This document shows, piece after piece, positions 15,753 to 24,108 of a stretch of DNA of 32,568 nucleotides (position 1 is its first letter; every line of letters starts with the position of its first letter). The notes below the pieces were generated by a model. It did no database searches, was not told the origin of the DNA, and saw nothing but the letters and a program-made list of their open reading frames with translations. The stretch lies in contig JAQICF010000098.1 in assembly GCA_027858795.1 (NCBI GenBank), positions 1 through 32,568 on the forward strand, written 5' to 3'. Position numbers and translations under genes: made by a program. The stretch is from Candidatus Delongbacteria bacterium. Lineage in GTDB: Bacteria; Delongbacteria; UBA4055.

Positions 15753-16001
15753 TTACAGTTCCAATTCAACAAGTTTTGCAGTTACTTGCTCAATTGCCGC
15801 CAATTCTTCAATAATATCATTTTTTCCTTCGCCTACAAATTCAATCATGATCAATCCAACTTCGGAACATTGATCAAGTACACCATCGTGAATACCGAGT
15901 CTTGTTTTGATACTGCAACCGTATTTGGTTAGAATTTCCTGTACACTTACTGCTGAAGCATGTCTTTTACCGATGAGAATAAGAATGATCATTTTCTTCA
16001 T
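15753..16001 (-). CDS. ACT-like/TM1266-type small regulatory protein
   Basis: An 82-residue protein with a ferredoxin-like fold pattern: strand MIILILIG, helix VSVQEILTKYGCSIKTRLGI, strand VGLIMIEFVG, helix NDIIEELAAIEQVTAKLVEL. This is the layout of the ACT-like TM1266 family, whose members were linked to iron-only hydrogenase regulation in some bacteria. No maturase or hydrogenase is in the window, so that role is not supported here. A clear AAAGGAG precedes the ATG by six bases, immediately after the stop codon of the metallopeptidase gene, so read-through from the defence operon is possible. Confidence 0.7.
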   Translation of the reverse strand: MKKMIILILIGKRHASAVSVQEILTKYGCSIKTRLGIHDGVLDQCSEVGLIMIEFVGEGKNDIIEELAAIEQVTAKLVELEL

Positions 16002-16019
16002 TTGATACTCCTTTGTTTG

Positions 16020-16721
16020 TTAATTCATTGACAGTTCAAGTTTATGTTTAATTTTTTCCCAATTTGGAAGAATTGTTTCAAGTAGTTTGTAAAACTTTGT
16101 TCCGTGATCATTGTATTTCAAATGACATAATTCATGCGTAATAACATAGTCAATACATTCTTTCGGTGCTTTTATCAAGTTTATGTTCAATGTTAAAATT
16201 CCGTTTTGCGAAAGACTGCCCCACCTAGTTTTCATTCGCTTTATAACCATGTGTGGCATTTTTTTATTTTCAGCAATTGAAGACGTCCATCGATTGTTTA
16301 ATATGCTGCTGAATTGTTGTATTGCTTTTTCTTTATACCAATTTATCATAAGTTTTTCTACATCGCAACTATTTTTATCTTTACCGCAATAGATTGTAAA
16401 AAAACCTCTTGAAAGTTTAACTTTCACTGGTCCTTCTTCTAATATTTTCAAACGATAGTGCCTACCAAGATATAAGTGAGATTCCCCTCCTATGAATTGT
16501 TTATTCGGAGTTTTAGGTATGAATTGATTGAAATACTTCCTTTGATTCAGTATCCATCTTGCTCTTTTTTTTAACTTTAGCTCTATTGTATCTATTGGTG
16601 TATCTTCGGGAGCTTTAACAACGATAGAATTATCCGGATGAACTGCGATTTCCATTGTTTTTCTTTGAACGAATAGCAGTTGATAATTAATTACTGATTT
16701 ACCGTATGTAAATGAATACAT
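16020..16721 (-). CDS. YgjP/DUF45-type metallopeptidase, 3' end of the defence operon
   Basis: A 233-residue protein of the YgjP-like (M48-related, SprT-like) family. The zinc-binding HELCH is at residues 196-200, with a further His in NDHG at 206. The conserved block MKTRWGSLSQNGILTLNINL precedes it, as in other members. The start codon overlaps the hsdR stop (TGATG) with GGAG seven bases away, so translation is coupled to hsdR. Genes of this family often lie beside hsdR in type I restriction loci; its contribution is not established. Proteolysis of restriction subunits or of DNA-protein complexes is conceivable but is speculation. Confidence 0.87.
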   Translation of the reverse strand: MYSFTYGKSVINYQLLFVQRKTMEIAVHPDNSIVVKAPEDTPIDTIELKLKKRARWILNQRKYFNQFIPKTPNKQFIGGESHLYLGRHYRLKILEEGPVKVKLSRGFFTIYCGKDKNSCDVEKLMINWYKEKAIQQFSSILNNRWTSSIAENKKMPHMVIKRMKTRWGSLSQNGILTLNINLIKAPKECIDYVITHELCHLKYNDHGTKFYKLLETILPNWEKIKHKLELSMN

Positions 16722-19700
16722 CAATTGCTCCTGTGTCTTGCAACTTGTAATGCTTTCTCTATTATTTCATCCATCTGTTCTACAGTTAGCTCAATTCCTT
16801 TTTCCTGCTTAACAATATCGTACAGATAATCGTCAATTTCATTCATTGCCTGTTTTTGTTCGTCTTCATCATCCCAGAAATGTACTTTCTTATGATTTAT
16901 CAATATCTTTTGTATTTCAATTGCAGTTTTAGCTATGATATCTTCGGTATTTTCAATATTATCAAATAATGGTTTGATTACTCCGTAATATGCAGCAGCA
17001 TCTTCATTCGCAGTTAAAATCTCAGGGATATCATCATGCACTCTGTTTTTAATTTTATTTCTGATCTCGATTGCTCTGTCCAGATATTCAGTTTCAGTTA
17101 TTCTTTGAGATCGGAACAGGTCAATTACTTCTTGTATCAGTTTTGAAAATTTTTCATAAAAAGCAGGATCCTCGTCCATTTTTTCAGTTGTTACTTTCTT
17201 TATAGCATGAGCGATAGAATCTGCCTTAGAAGCAGTAGTTTTACCATAAACTCCCTGTTCTTCTTTGACACCCTGAAACTGTACATCATCAAAGATATTT
17301 ACAGGTTCATTTAGCTGTGTTACTTCGTATGCCTGTATGTGAGTATCAAGCAGCTTTTTTATTTTAGGTTCGTAATCTTTGTAAGATATCGTTTCACCAT
17401 ATCTTTGTTTTACAGATTTTCTCAATTGCTCAAATTTCTTATAATCATTTTTATAACGCTGAAGTGTCTTTTCATCAATTTCAGTTAAAAACTTATCTGA
17501 TGAAAGAGCGATAGCTAATATTCGTCCGAAATCCCTTAGCCTTTCGTAAAATTCTTCTCTTATTGAATCATCAGCTAGTAATTTTTCGTACGATTCTTCA
17601 TCATTTGCATATTTAACGGTTTTAAAAACATCCCAAAGATCAGAATACTTCTGTGGAAGCTTTTCGATCTCTTTATTTATCGAAATTAGAGTACCTTCAA
17701 GATCGGTTATGTCAAATCCTTCTAATGCATCGTATTGTGTAAGTGCTTTATCAAGTTCTCCGAGGATATTTGCATAATCAACGATATATCCGAATTGTTT
17801 TCCTTCATGGAGTCTGTTTACTCTTGCGATAGCTTGAAGTAGATTGTGTTCTCTTAATATTCTGCATAAATACATGACTGTATTTCTTGTGGCATCAAAT
17901 CCGGTTAGTAATTTGTCGACAACGATCAATATTTCAGGATTAGAGTGTTTTTTGAACTGATCGATTATTGTTCTGTTATAGTTATCTTCATTTCCATATC
18001 GTTTCATCATTTTTTGCCAGAACTTTTGAACTTCTTCCTTTGGTTCATCATCTACTTCTTCATATCCTTCTCTTGAATCAGGTGGTGAAATGATAACTTC
18101 AGAAGTTACAACTCCAATTTCATTAAGGTATTCGTAATATTTTAAAGCAGATTCTTTACCTGGCGCAACAAGTTGAGCTTTGAAACCTGTGCCTTTCCAA
18201 TTTTCTCTGAAATGCTCACTAATATCGAAAGCTCTCATATATATAACTTGATCAGTCTTATTTAGCATTTCTGCTCTGGAATATTTTCGTTTCAAGTCAG
18301 CTTTCTGATCTTCTGTGAGACCTTGAGTATGTCTTTCAAACCATAAATCAATTGCAACTTTGTTCTGTTTTAATTCAACAAGACGACCTTCGTATAACAA
18401 CGGTACTACGGCTTTATCTTCAACCGCTTGAGTTATTGAATAGTGAGGATCAATCAAGCCACCAAACTTCTGAAAACTGTTTTTTTCTTTCTTTAATAGG
18501 GGAGTGCCAGTGAAACCTATATAACAGGCATTCGGGAACATCTTTCTCATTTTTGCTGCATGAGTACCGAATTGTGAACGATGACTTTCATCTACCAGAA
18601 TAAAAATATCGGGGGAATCATCATGAAACTGCTTATATGTTGAAGCTCTTTCAAATTTATGAATTAGAGTTGTAATTATACTTGCATTTTTTTCTATGAT
18701 AAGGTCTACAAGATTTCTTCCGGAAGTAGCTCTTCTAGGCTCTAAACGGCAGGATACAAATGTATTTTTTAACTGTTTATCAAGATCAGTCCTGTCTGTA
18801 ACTAAAACGAGTCTTGGATTAGTAATTTTTGTATCTATTGCAAGGTTTCTTGCAAGCATTACCATTGTAAGTGATTTCCCTGAACCTTGTGTGTGCCAAA
18901 TAATACCACCTTGTCTTTTTCCTTCACTTCCAATATTCTTAATTCTATCAAGAGTGGATTTTATAACAAAATACTGCTGGTACCGTGCTATTTTTTTATC
19001 TCCACCGTCAAAAACAACATATTTCCAAACCAGCTCAAGAAGTCTTTCCGGTCTGCATAAAGAGTAAATAGCCTTATCCTGCTCTGTAACTAACCGTTCC
19101 TGATTTATTAGGCTTGTATTAACTTTAAAATATCTTGATAATTCATCAATAACTGAATCGTCTATCTTATCATTAATGATTTTCTGCAACTTTTTATATT
19201 CATCATCAACAACATTCATGTTCGGCTCTTTCCAAACACCCCAGAATTTTGCTGAAGTTCCGGCAGTTGCATATAATGCTTTGTTCTTATTTGTAGCTAA
19301 AACCATTTGAGTATAAACAAACAATTTAGGAATAAAATCTTCACCCTGATTTCTGACTGTCTGAGAAACAGCCTGCTCAACTTCCTCAGAAGGTGATTTA
19401 CATTCTATAACTGTAAAAGGAATTCCGTTTACAAATAAAACAAGATCAGGTCTTGCAGTTTCTGTACTCCTTGATCTTTCAACACTGTATTCAGGTGTAA
19501 CATGATAAATATTTCTTTCAGGGTTTCGCCAATCAATATAATTAAGGTCAAAACTCTTCAAATCCCCGTCAACACTTTGCTCCAAAGCAGTACCTAAAGT
19601 CAGCAGATCATAAATAGCTTCATTTGTCTTAAGTAAACCGTCATATTTAATATTTTTTATCTTCTGAATAGCAGATTGAATATTCTCTTCACTGAATAAA

Positions 19701-19900
19701 TATTCATTACCTTTAAAATTGATACGATTAATCTCTTTCAGCTGATTTCGTAGAATATTTTCAAGAAGAACATTTGATTTTCTATCCTGCCTTTCAAAAA
19801 GAGCTTTTGAAGGTGATATGTATTCATAACCGAGATTGATCAATAACTCAATCGCAGGTATTTGAGATAAAAATTTTTCGTTGAATTGGAATTTAGGCAT
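16721..19900 (-). CDS. hsdR: Type I restriction-modification system, endonuclease/translocase subunit R
   Basis: Motor subunit that translocates and cuts unmodified DNA in complex with HsdM and HsdS. The N-terminal PD-(D/E)xK nuclease has PD at 151-152 and ExK at 166-168 (IECKSP). The SF2 helicase domains follow with Walker A HTQGSGKS (336-343), DESH (437-440), TGTP (464-467), and the later motifs LLTGFDA and QAIARVNR. A helical C-terminal region completes a normal length of 1059 residues. The ATG overlaps the rhuM stop by eight bases, with AGAGG upstream. A shortened copy of the first 27 codons lies upstream of rhuM, which suggests that this hsdR came in together with rhuM. Confidence 0.97.
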   Translation of the reverse strand: MPKFQFNEKFLSQIPAIELLINLGYEYISPSKALFERQDRKSNVLLENILRNQLKEINRINFKGNEYLFSEENIQSAIQKIKNIKYDGLLKTNEAIYDLLTLGTALEQSVDGDLKSFDLNYIDWRNPERNIYHVTPEYSVERSRSTETARPDLVLFVNGIPFTVIECKSPSEEVEQAVSQTVRNQGEDFIPKLFVYTQMVLATNKNKALYATAGTSAKFWGVWKEPNMNVVDDEYKKLQKIINDKIDDSVIDELSRYFKVNTSLINQERLVTEQDKAIYSLCRPERLLELVWKYVVFDGGDKKIARYQQYFVIKSTLDRIKNIGSEGKRQGGIIWHTQGSGKSLTMVMLARNLAIDTKITNPRLVLVTDRTDLDKQLKNTFVSCRLEPRRATSGRNLVDLIIEKNASIITTLIHKFERASTYKQFHDDSPDIFILVDESHRSQFGTHAAKMRKMFPNACYIGFTGTPLLKKEKNSFQKFGGLIDPHYSITQAVEDKAVVPLLYEGRLVELKQNKVAIDLWFERHTQGLTEDQKADLKRKYSRAEMLNKTDQVIYMRAFDISEHFRENWKGTGFKAQLVAPGKESALKYYEYLNEIGVVTSEVIISPPDSREGYEEVDDEPKEEVQKFWQKMMKRYGNEDNYNRTIIDQFKKHSNPEILIVVDKLLTGFDATRNTVMYLCRILREHNLLQAIARVNRLHEGKQFGYIVDYANILGELDKALTQYDALEGFDITDLEGTLISINKEIEKLPQKYSDLWDVFKTVKYANDEESYEKLLADDSIREEFYERLRDFGRILAIALSSDKFLTEIDEKTLQRYKNDYKKFEQLRKSVKQRYGETISYKDYEPKIKKLLDTHIQAYEVTQLNEPVNIFDDVQFQGVKEEQGVYGKTTASKADSIAHAIKKVTTEKMDEDPAFYEKFSKLIQEVIDLFRSQRITETEYLDRAIEIRNKIKNRVHDDIPEILTANEDAAAYYGVIKPLFDNIENTEDIIAKTAIEIQKILINHKKVHFWDDEDEQKQAMNEIDDYLYDIVKQEKGIELTVEQMDEIIEKALQVARHRSN
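19821..19900 (-). repeat. hsdR 5' end, 80-bp direct repeat, functional copy
   Basis: This 80-bp stretch matches 20916-20995 at 72 of 80 positions without gaps, in the same orientation and the same reading frame. The two copies bracket rhuM. Confidence 0.9.
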
Positions 19901-20894
19901 CTTTACCTCTTGTCTTCAATTTTTTAATGTCCTGTTCCAATTCTTTTAAATTTTCTTCATGTTGAATCTGCTTTTGCTTATCTTTATAATTTCCATATTC
20001 AAGTGCAGATTTTTCTAATGCCATTTGATGACTGATCTTACCTGCATTCTTGAGAAGTTCTTTCCCATTGAATTGAATTAAAACATCCAGTCTTTCTGCC
20101 CAGTCTTTCATGTACATCGGAGTTTGCTGCTGGGCCATAGTTTCTGCAAAAGCAAGATACTGCTCAACAATAAGTCCCAGTAGCTTCATTTCATCTTCTT
20201 TCAGATAATTTTTAGCAATACTTACATCATTTTTCTTTATTGAAAGTTCTTTCTTATCCAAAGAATTCATACCCATAAGGGGTAAAGATGCATCAACTCT
20301 ACGAAAAACAAGTTCAGCAGCAGTATTTTGACTAACTGCCCAAAGTAATTTATTCTGAATAATTTTAAAGAATTCTACAGTTTCTTCGTCATGTGAATCA
20401 TAATCTTTGCTGGTTGTATAGATATCTTTAATTTTCTGATAAAAAAATCTTTCTGAAATTCTAATCTGCCTTATGCGTTCCTGGAGTTCATTAAAATAAT
20501 TCATTGAACTACCTGATTTAAAACGATCATCATTTAAAACAAAACCTTTTACGATATACTCTTTTAATCGCTGAGTTGCCCATATTCTGAATTGGGTTGC
20601 CTGATGTGAATTAACACGATAACCAACCGCAATAATAACATCAAGATTAAAGTATTTCACTTGATAATTTTTACCATCTTCGGCAGTTGTTTCCAAAATG
20701 GAAATAACTGAATTTTCTTCTAGTTCACTACTATCAAATATATTCTTTAAATGTTTGCTTATAGCAGGAATTTGGACACCAAATAATTGTGCTATTGTTT
20801 TTTGTGGTAACCAAACAGTCTCATTTTCTAAACGAACATCAATTTTTAGACTCCCGTCATCTGATTGATAAATTAATATTTCAGAATTATTCAT
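19893..20894 (-). CDS. RhuM-family protein (virulence RhuM)
   Basis: A 333-residue protein of the RhuM family, found in pathogenicity islands and frequently inside type I restriction loci. The N-terminal part, about residues 10-110, has the typical block VWLPQKTIAQLFGVQIPAIS (helix-turn-helix-like), then VKYFNLDVIIAVGYRVNS and QFRIWATQRLKEYI. The middle has AVSQNTAAELVFRRVDAS. The C-terminal 40 residues form a charged coiled coil. The family function is unknown; DNA binding is inferred. AAGG precedes the ATG, within the hsdR stub. The stop overlaps the hsdR start by eight bases. It is flanked by direct repeats of the hsdR 5' end, so it looks like a cassette within the operon. Confidence 0.85.
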   Translation of the reverse strand: MNNSEILIYQSDDGSLKIDVRLENETVWLPQKTIAQLFGVQIPAISKHLKNIFDSSELEENSVISILETTAEDGKNYQVKYFNLDVIIAVGYRVNSHQATQFRIWATQRLKEYIVKGFVLNDDRFKSGSSMNYFNELQERIRQIRISERFFYQKIKDIYTTSKDYDSHDEETVEFFKIIQNKLLWAVSQNTAAELVFRRVDASLPLMGMNSLDKKELSIKKNDVSIAKNYLKEDEMKLLGLIVEQYLAFAETMAQQQTPMYMKDWAERLDVLIQFNGKELLKNAGKISHQMALEKSALEYGNYKDKQKQIQHEENLKELEQDIKKLKTRGKDA

Positions 20895-20899
20895 ATTGT

Positions 20900-20995
20900 T
20901 TACCTTATTTTATTGTATTCATAACCCAGATTGATCAATAACTCAATCGCAGGTATCTGTGATAAAAGTTTTTCGTTGAATTGGAAATTCTTCAT
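20900..20995 (-). pseudogene. Truncated hsdR 5' stub (31 codons)
   Basis: A frame that begins MKNFQFNEKLLSQIPAIELL and continues INLGYEY before diverging to NKIR and a stop. The first 27 residues match the start of HsdR at 24 positions. Its ATG overlaps the stop of the SLATT-like gene (ATGA), the coupling expected of a genuine hsdR start. The stop comes just before the rhuM ATG, and the AAGG of rhuM lies inside the stub. I interpret it as the remnant of an earlier resident hsdR. It may still be translated and couple the effector gene to rhuM. Confidence 0.8.
20916..20995 (-). repeat. hsdR 5' end, 80-bp direct repeat, stub copy
   Basis: The second copy of the repeat described at 19821-19900, with eight mismatches, four of which cluster at codons 2-4. 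The similarity stops abruptly after the codon for the second Tyr of GYEY, which marks the recombination junction. Confidence 0.9.
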
Positions 20996-21591
20996 AACCA
21001 GCCTTTATTTAATACAAATAATATTAATCCACAACAAGTTATCAGGAATAATAAAATACCAATAAACAAGAATGACAGTGGAACCTTGTCTCTCCAAAAA
21101 GAGAATTTCAGTTGCTCTTCAAGCCAACTGATTTGATGTTGCCAAAAAAATTTATAATGTGCATACCAATCACTTAAAAGGATTTGCTTGCCAAGACTTA
21201 TCTCATAAAATTCATTTTGAATTTCATCTAATTGAGCGATATTCTCTGAAAAATCATCATCAATATCCTTTTTATTCACCTTATAATACAATTCTTTTAA
21301 TTGGTTATATAATTGCGTAGATTTAGTACCTACCTTCAAATATTCTTCTTTCTTTTCATCATAAAAACTTATAACCAAGCTAAAAATACCTACAACTATT
21401 AAGATAGCAGATATGTGTTTTGAAGAAAGCGTGTCTATAAATAATGCAAAAATACCAATTGATATTGAAATGACACTAATGAAATTTGGTGCTTTATTCA
21501 CTATGTCATATGTGGCAAAGTGTTTTTTTGCACCAAATCCCACATCATATCCCTTTTCGGCTATTACTTTTAATAAGTCAAACTTTTTCAT
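20992..21591 (-). CDS. SLATT-like membrane effector of the CBASS module
   Basis: A 199-residue membrane protein directly downstream of the CD-NTase, with one base between stop and start. A short soluble N-terminus is followed by two adjacent transmembrane helices (about residues 35-53 and 58-76), a helical cytosolic region (80-165), and a third hydrophobic helix at 171-195. The paired helices followed by a helical domain resemble the SLATT (SMODS and SLOG-associating 2TM effector) group, thought to open the membrane when a cyclic nucleotide is made, leading to growth arrest or death of infected cells. The family assignment rests on topology and neighbour; no short diagnostic motif exists. Its stop overlaps the start of the hsdR stub (ATGA). 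Confidence 0.72.
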   Translation of the reverse strand: MKKFDLLKVIAEKGYDVGFGAKKHFATYDIVNKAPNFISVISISIGIFALFIDTLSSKHISAILIVVGIFSLVISFYDEKKEEYLKVGTKSTQLYNQLKELYYKVNKKDIDDDFSENIAQLDEIQNEFYEISLGKQILLSDWYAHYKFFWQHQISWLEEQLKFSFWRDKVPLSFLFIGILLFLITCCGLILFVLNKGWL

Positions 21592-21592
21592 A

Positions 21593-22882
21593 CTACTCTC
21601 CCTGTGTTATTGGAACATCCAGTTGTGCACGAGCCACAACAACACCATTTTTTACTATGTAACATTCAACTTCGTGAGCACCACGGAATGTAGCTGGTTC
21701 ATGTTTTTTTTCTTCACCACTCACAATTTGACCTCTTATTACATTTTTCTTTTTTGCAACTTCACCTTTATTTAAAACTTTCCATTTTATTTCAAAAGGC
21801 CTTGGTACTTCATTGTATATAATCTTAAAAATCAATTGCCTATTATTTAGTAAAGGTATTCGCTTTCTTAACATTTCTAAAAGACTATGCTCTCTAAATC
21901 CATTCTGAGTAACATCACAATCTATATCTATTTGATAACGTATATCAATTGGGTAATAATCTTCAATAAATTGTTCAGTATCATCCCAAGTAATTCCTTC
22001 GTGAAGTGCCTTAGTTACTTCAACTTTAGCACTAGGGAATTGACTTCCAAATACTTTCTTCCATTTTGAATTCACATTTTTATTTTTTTCTGAATCTATA
22101 GCATCAAGTATTAGCTCGTAGGCTTTTTTTGCTTTCTTCTGAAATTTCTTTTTTATATACACATACTGCCTACTTCCAGGAGCTAAATAATAATTTTGAT
22201 CAGGCAATTCTGATATATATTTAAAAAAATCTCTAACTAACCAGTCATAGTATGGAAAACTTTTATCATCAAAAGAATCTGTTGAATTTAGAAAATTGTA
22301 AGCAAGAGTATCAATTAAAAAACCTCCCATTACGATACCATGTTTATTCTTCCATGCTCGAATCATTTTACATAATGGTCTAAGGTTAGTGTTTTTATCT
22401 GAATCTAAATCAGACATAGCTTTTATTTCTGCACGAGGATTTGTAATCTCCCAACTACCACCATTATTCGTATCAGGATATTTAAATGTTCCATCATCTT
22501 GTTCAAAACTAGGTACTATTTCAATTTCTTGATTTTCAAAAGAGACTACAACAACTTGCCCATCGCCCCATGAGCCAGTTCTAGAGTATCGCTCCTTTAC
22601 TGCCTCTTTTACATCCTGTAATAGTGCTGATTGTCGCCCATTTTTAAACCCTTCCCAAACGGATAAAGGTAACATATAGACCATGTCTAAATCTGAGATA
22701 CCTTTTATAGCTGTCTTCCTACCATATGAACCAACTTGTAGAGTATTATTGATTTTAGATTCACTATCTCTATATTTTTTATTTAAACATCGTGTAATTT
22801 CACCATATCGGTTGCTGATTTGCTCAGCGTTATCAATTTTTAAGTTTGATAAAAACTCCTTAAACATATCTGTCACACTCAT
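21593..22882 (-). CDS. CD-NTase (cGAS/DncV-like nucleotidyltransferase) with SMODS and AGS-C-like sensor domain
   Basis: Predicted CBASS cyclase that makes a cyclic oligonucleotide signal on phage infection. The polymerase-beta-like core has GSYGRKT at residues 51-57 and the metal pair D64-x-D66 (SDLDMVYML). A third acidic position is E121 in IEIVPSF, Glu instead of the more usual Asp. A helical region follows (RPLCKMIRAWKNKHG, then GGFLIDTLAYNFL). The C-terminal part from about residue 305 looks like the AGS-C sensor domain: RPFEIKWKVLNKG, then FRGAHEVECYIVKNGVVVAR near 399-418. The product and its bases cannot be told. Cap2/Cap3 genes are absent, so this is a two-gene type I CBASS. It lies 17 bases after hsdS. 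Confidence 0.88.
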   Translation of the reverse strand: MSVTDMFKEFLSNLKIDNAEQISNRYGEITRCLNKKYRDSESKINNTLQVGSYGRKTAIKGISDLDMVYMLPLSVWEGFKNGRQSALLQDVKEAVKERYSRTGSWGDGQVVVVSFENQEIEIVPSFEQDDGTFKYPDTNNGGSWEITNPRAEIKAMSDLDSDKNTNLRPLCKMIRAWKNKHGIVMGGFLIDTLAYNFLNSTDSFDDKSFPYYDWLVRDFFKYISELPDQNYYLAPGSRQYVYIKKKFQKKAKKAYELILDAIDSEKNKNVNSKWKKVFGSQFPSAKVEVTKALHEGITWDDTEQFIEDYYPIDIRYQIDIDCDVTQNGFREHSLLEMLRKRIPLLNNRQLIFKIIYNEVPRPFEIKWKVLNKGEVAKKKNVIRGQIVSGEEKKHEPATFRGAHEVECYIVKNGVVVARAQLDVPITQGE

Positions 22883-22899
22883 TAATCTACCTACTTAAC

Positions 22900-24108
22900 T
22901 TAAACATTTGTTACAGCATTTACTTTTACTCGCCATTTTCCGGTCAACAACTTCTGTATCAAGCCTCTTTTCTGAGATTGATATTTTTCAAGAATTTGAT
23001 TCATGTTTTTAATTTCAATTTTTGCATAGTTAAGCGCTAATACTATAATATTTTGAATTTCTATATCTGGTAAGGGAATTTTAAATTTCTTTACCATTTG
23101 TGCATTAATATTTGATTGTGTTCCAATTTGACCTTGTCTTTTTATTTTATCCTTAATTGAAATTAGATAGTAATATAAATAATGATTTGTAACATCATTA
23201 TTGGGAATTATCCCTAAAATAGCTTGACTTGAAGATGCGGGTAATTGAGAAATACATACTTCTCCAATTGAAGCATACATTGCAAAGAATACAGTGTATG
23301 AAGGAAATATTTTTGCTGAACTGTTTTCAATGCCTAATTGTGTTAATTTTCTTTGAGTATCTTTTATGTACATACCACTTGAAGTCATATCAGAAATTGA
23401 AATCCATAAAATATCACCATCATAATATTCTTGTACAAATGATTTAGGAGTTCCTCCACTATTCATTTCACAAACATCTCCCAACTTAACTTCTTTCCAG
23501 CCTTCTTTCTTTGCTTTCTTAGTTATCAACTCATCAAGCAACCACTTAAATATTTTCTCTTTCTTTACAATCAGCTTTTCCGTTTTTTCAATAGCTGAAT
23601 CCCATGTGGAAAGAATATCTGCAATTGCTTTTTGTTCTTGCTGTTTTAAATTTGGAACTAGGAGATTACCGATTTGTACAAAATTCAATCCTTCTCTGCT
23701 TCCACCACTTTGGTAAGATGTTATTTGTTTTTGACCGTACCATGAGTTCAAATACGATGATAAAAAATTAGGATTAAATTTATCGTTAAGTCTAATAATG
23801 CAAACATGTTGGTTCACATTCGCTTGATCAATATCTAATGGCACAACGCAACAACGACCAATTGAAGCTCCGGTAATATTTAATAAAACATCGTTAGGAT
23901 ATACTTTCGAACCTTTCATTTTTTCATGTTGTTTTTCATCAATATAAGCTACATCGTTTAATTCCAATCTATTATGCAGAACATTTTGACTGCGAATAAG
24001 TGGTATTCCGCTTTTTTTATAAACAGCTGAACCACCTCTTGGGGTTACTCCGCTTCCAATTTTAATTGTATAATTTTTAAGTTTCGAGGTTTTCCAAGTT
24101 GAACTCAT
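22900..24108 (-). CDS. hsdS: Type I restriction-modification system, specificity subunit S (full length)
   Basis: A 402-residue DNA-recognition subunit with the usual two halves. TRD1 (about residues 1-150) ends at GLNFVQIGNLLVPN, followed by a conserved helical spacer AIADILSTWDSAIEKTEKLI. TRD2 (about 205-350) starts with WKEVKLGDVCEMNSGGTPKS and ends at NINAQMVKKFKIPLPD, followed by the second coiled-coil spacer and QKRGLIQKLLTGKWRV, the standard end of HsdS. Each TRD reads one half of a bipartite site. The ATG overlaps the dinD stop by four bases. Together with HsdM it would methylate the site, and with HsdR it would restrict unmodified DNA. A second, half-size hsdS is at the head of the operon. 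Confidence 0.93.
   Translation of the reverse strand: MSSTWKTSKLKNYTIKIGSGVTPRGGSAVYKKSGIPLIRSQNVLHNRLELNDVAYIDEKQHEKMKGSKVYPNDVLLNITGASIGRCCVVPLDIDQANVNQHVCIIRLNDKFNPNFLSSYLNSWYGQKQITSYQSGGSREGLNFVQIGNLLVPNLKQQEQKAIADILSTWDSAIEKTEKLIVKKEKIFKWLLDELITKKAKKEGWKEVKLGDVCEMNSGGTPKSFVQEYYDGDILWISISDMTSSGMYIKDTQRKLTQLGIENSSAKIFPSYTVFFAMYASIGEVCISQLPASSSQAILGIIPNNDVTNHYLYYYLISIKDKIKRQGQIGTQSNINAQMVKKFKIPLPDIEIQNIIVLALNYAKIEIKNMNQILEKYQSQKRGLIQKLLTGKWRVKVNAVTNV

Noticed and set aside
18696..19067. Open frame of 123 codons on the plus strand inside hsdR
   Set aside because: It is antisense to the conserved helicase region of hsdR and has no ribosome binding site or recognisable motif.
21413..21775. 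Plus-strand frame of 120 codons over the CD-NTase/SLATT junction
   Set aside because: Antisense to two well-supported genes; the hydrophobic look comes from the complementary AT-rich membrane-protein sequence.
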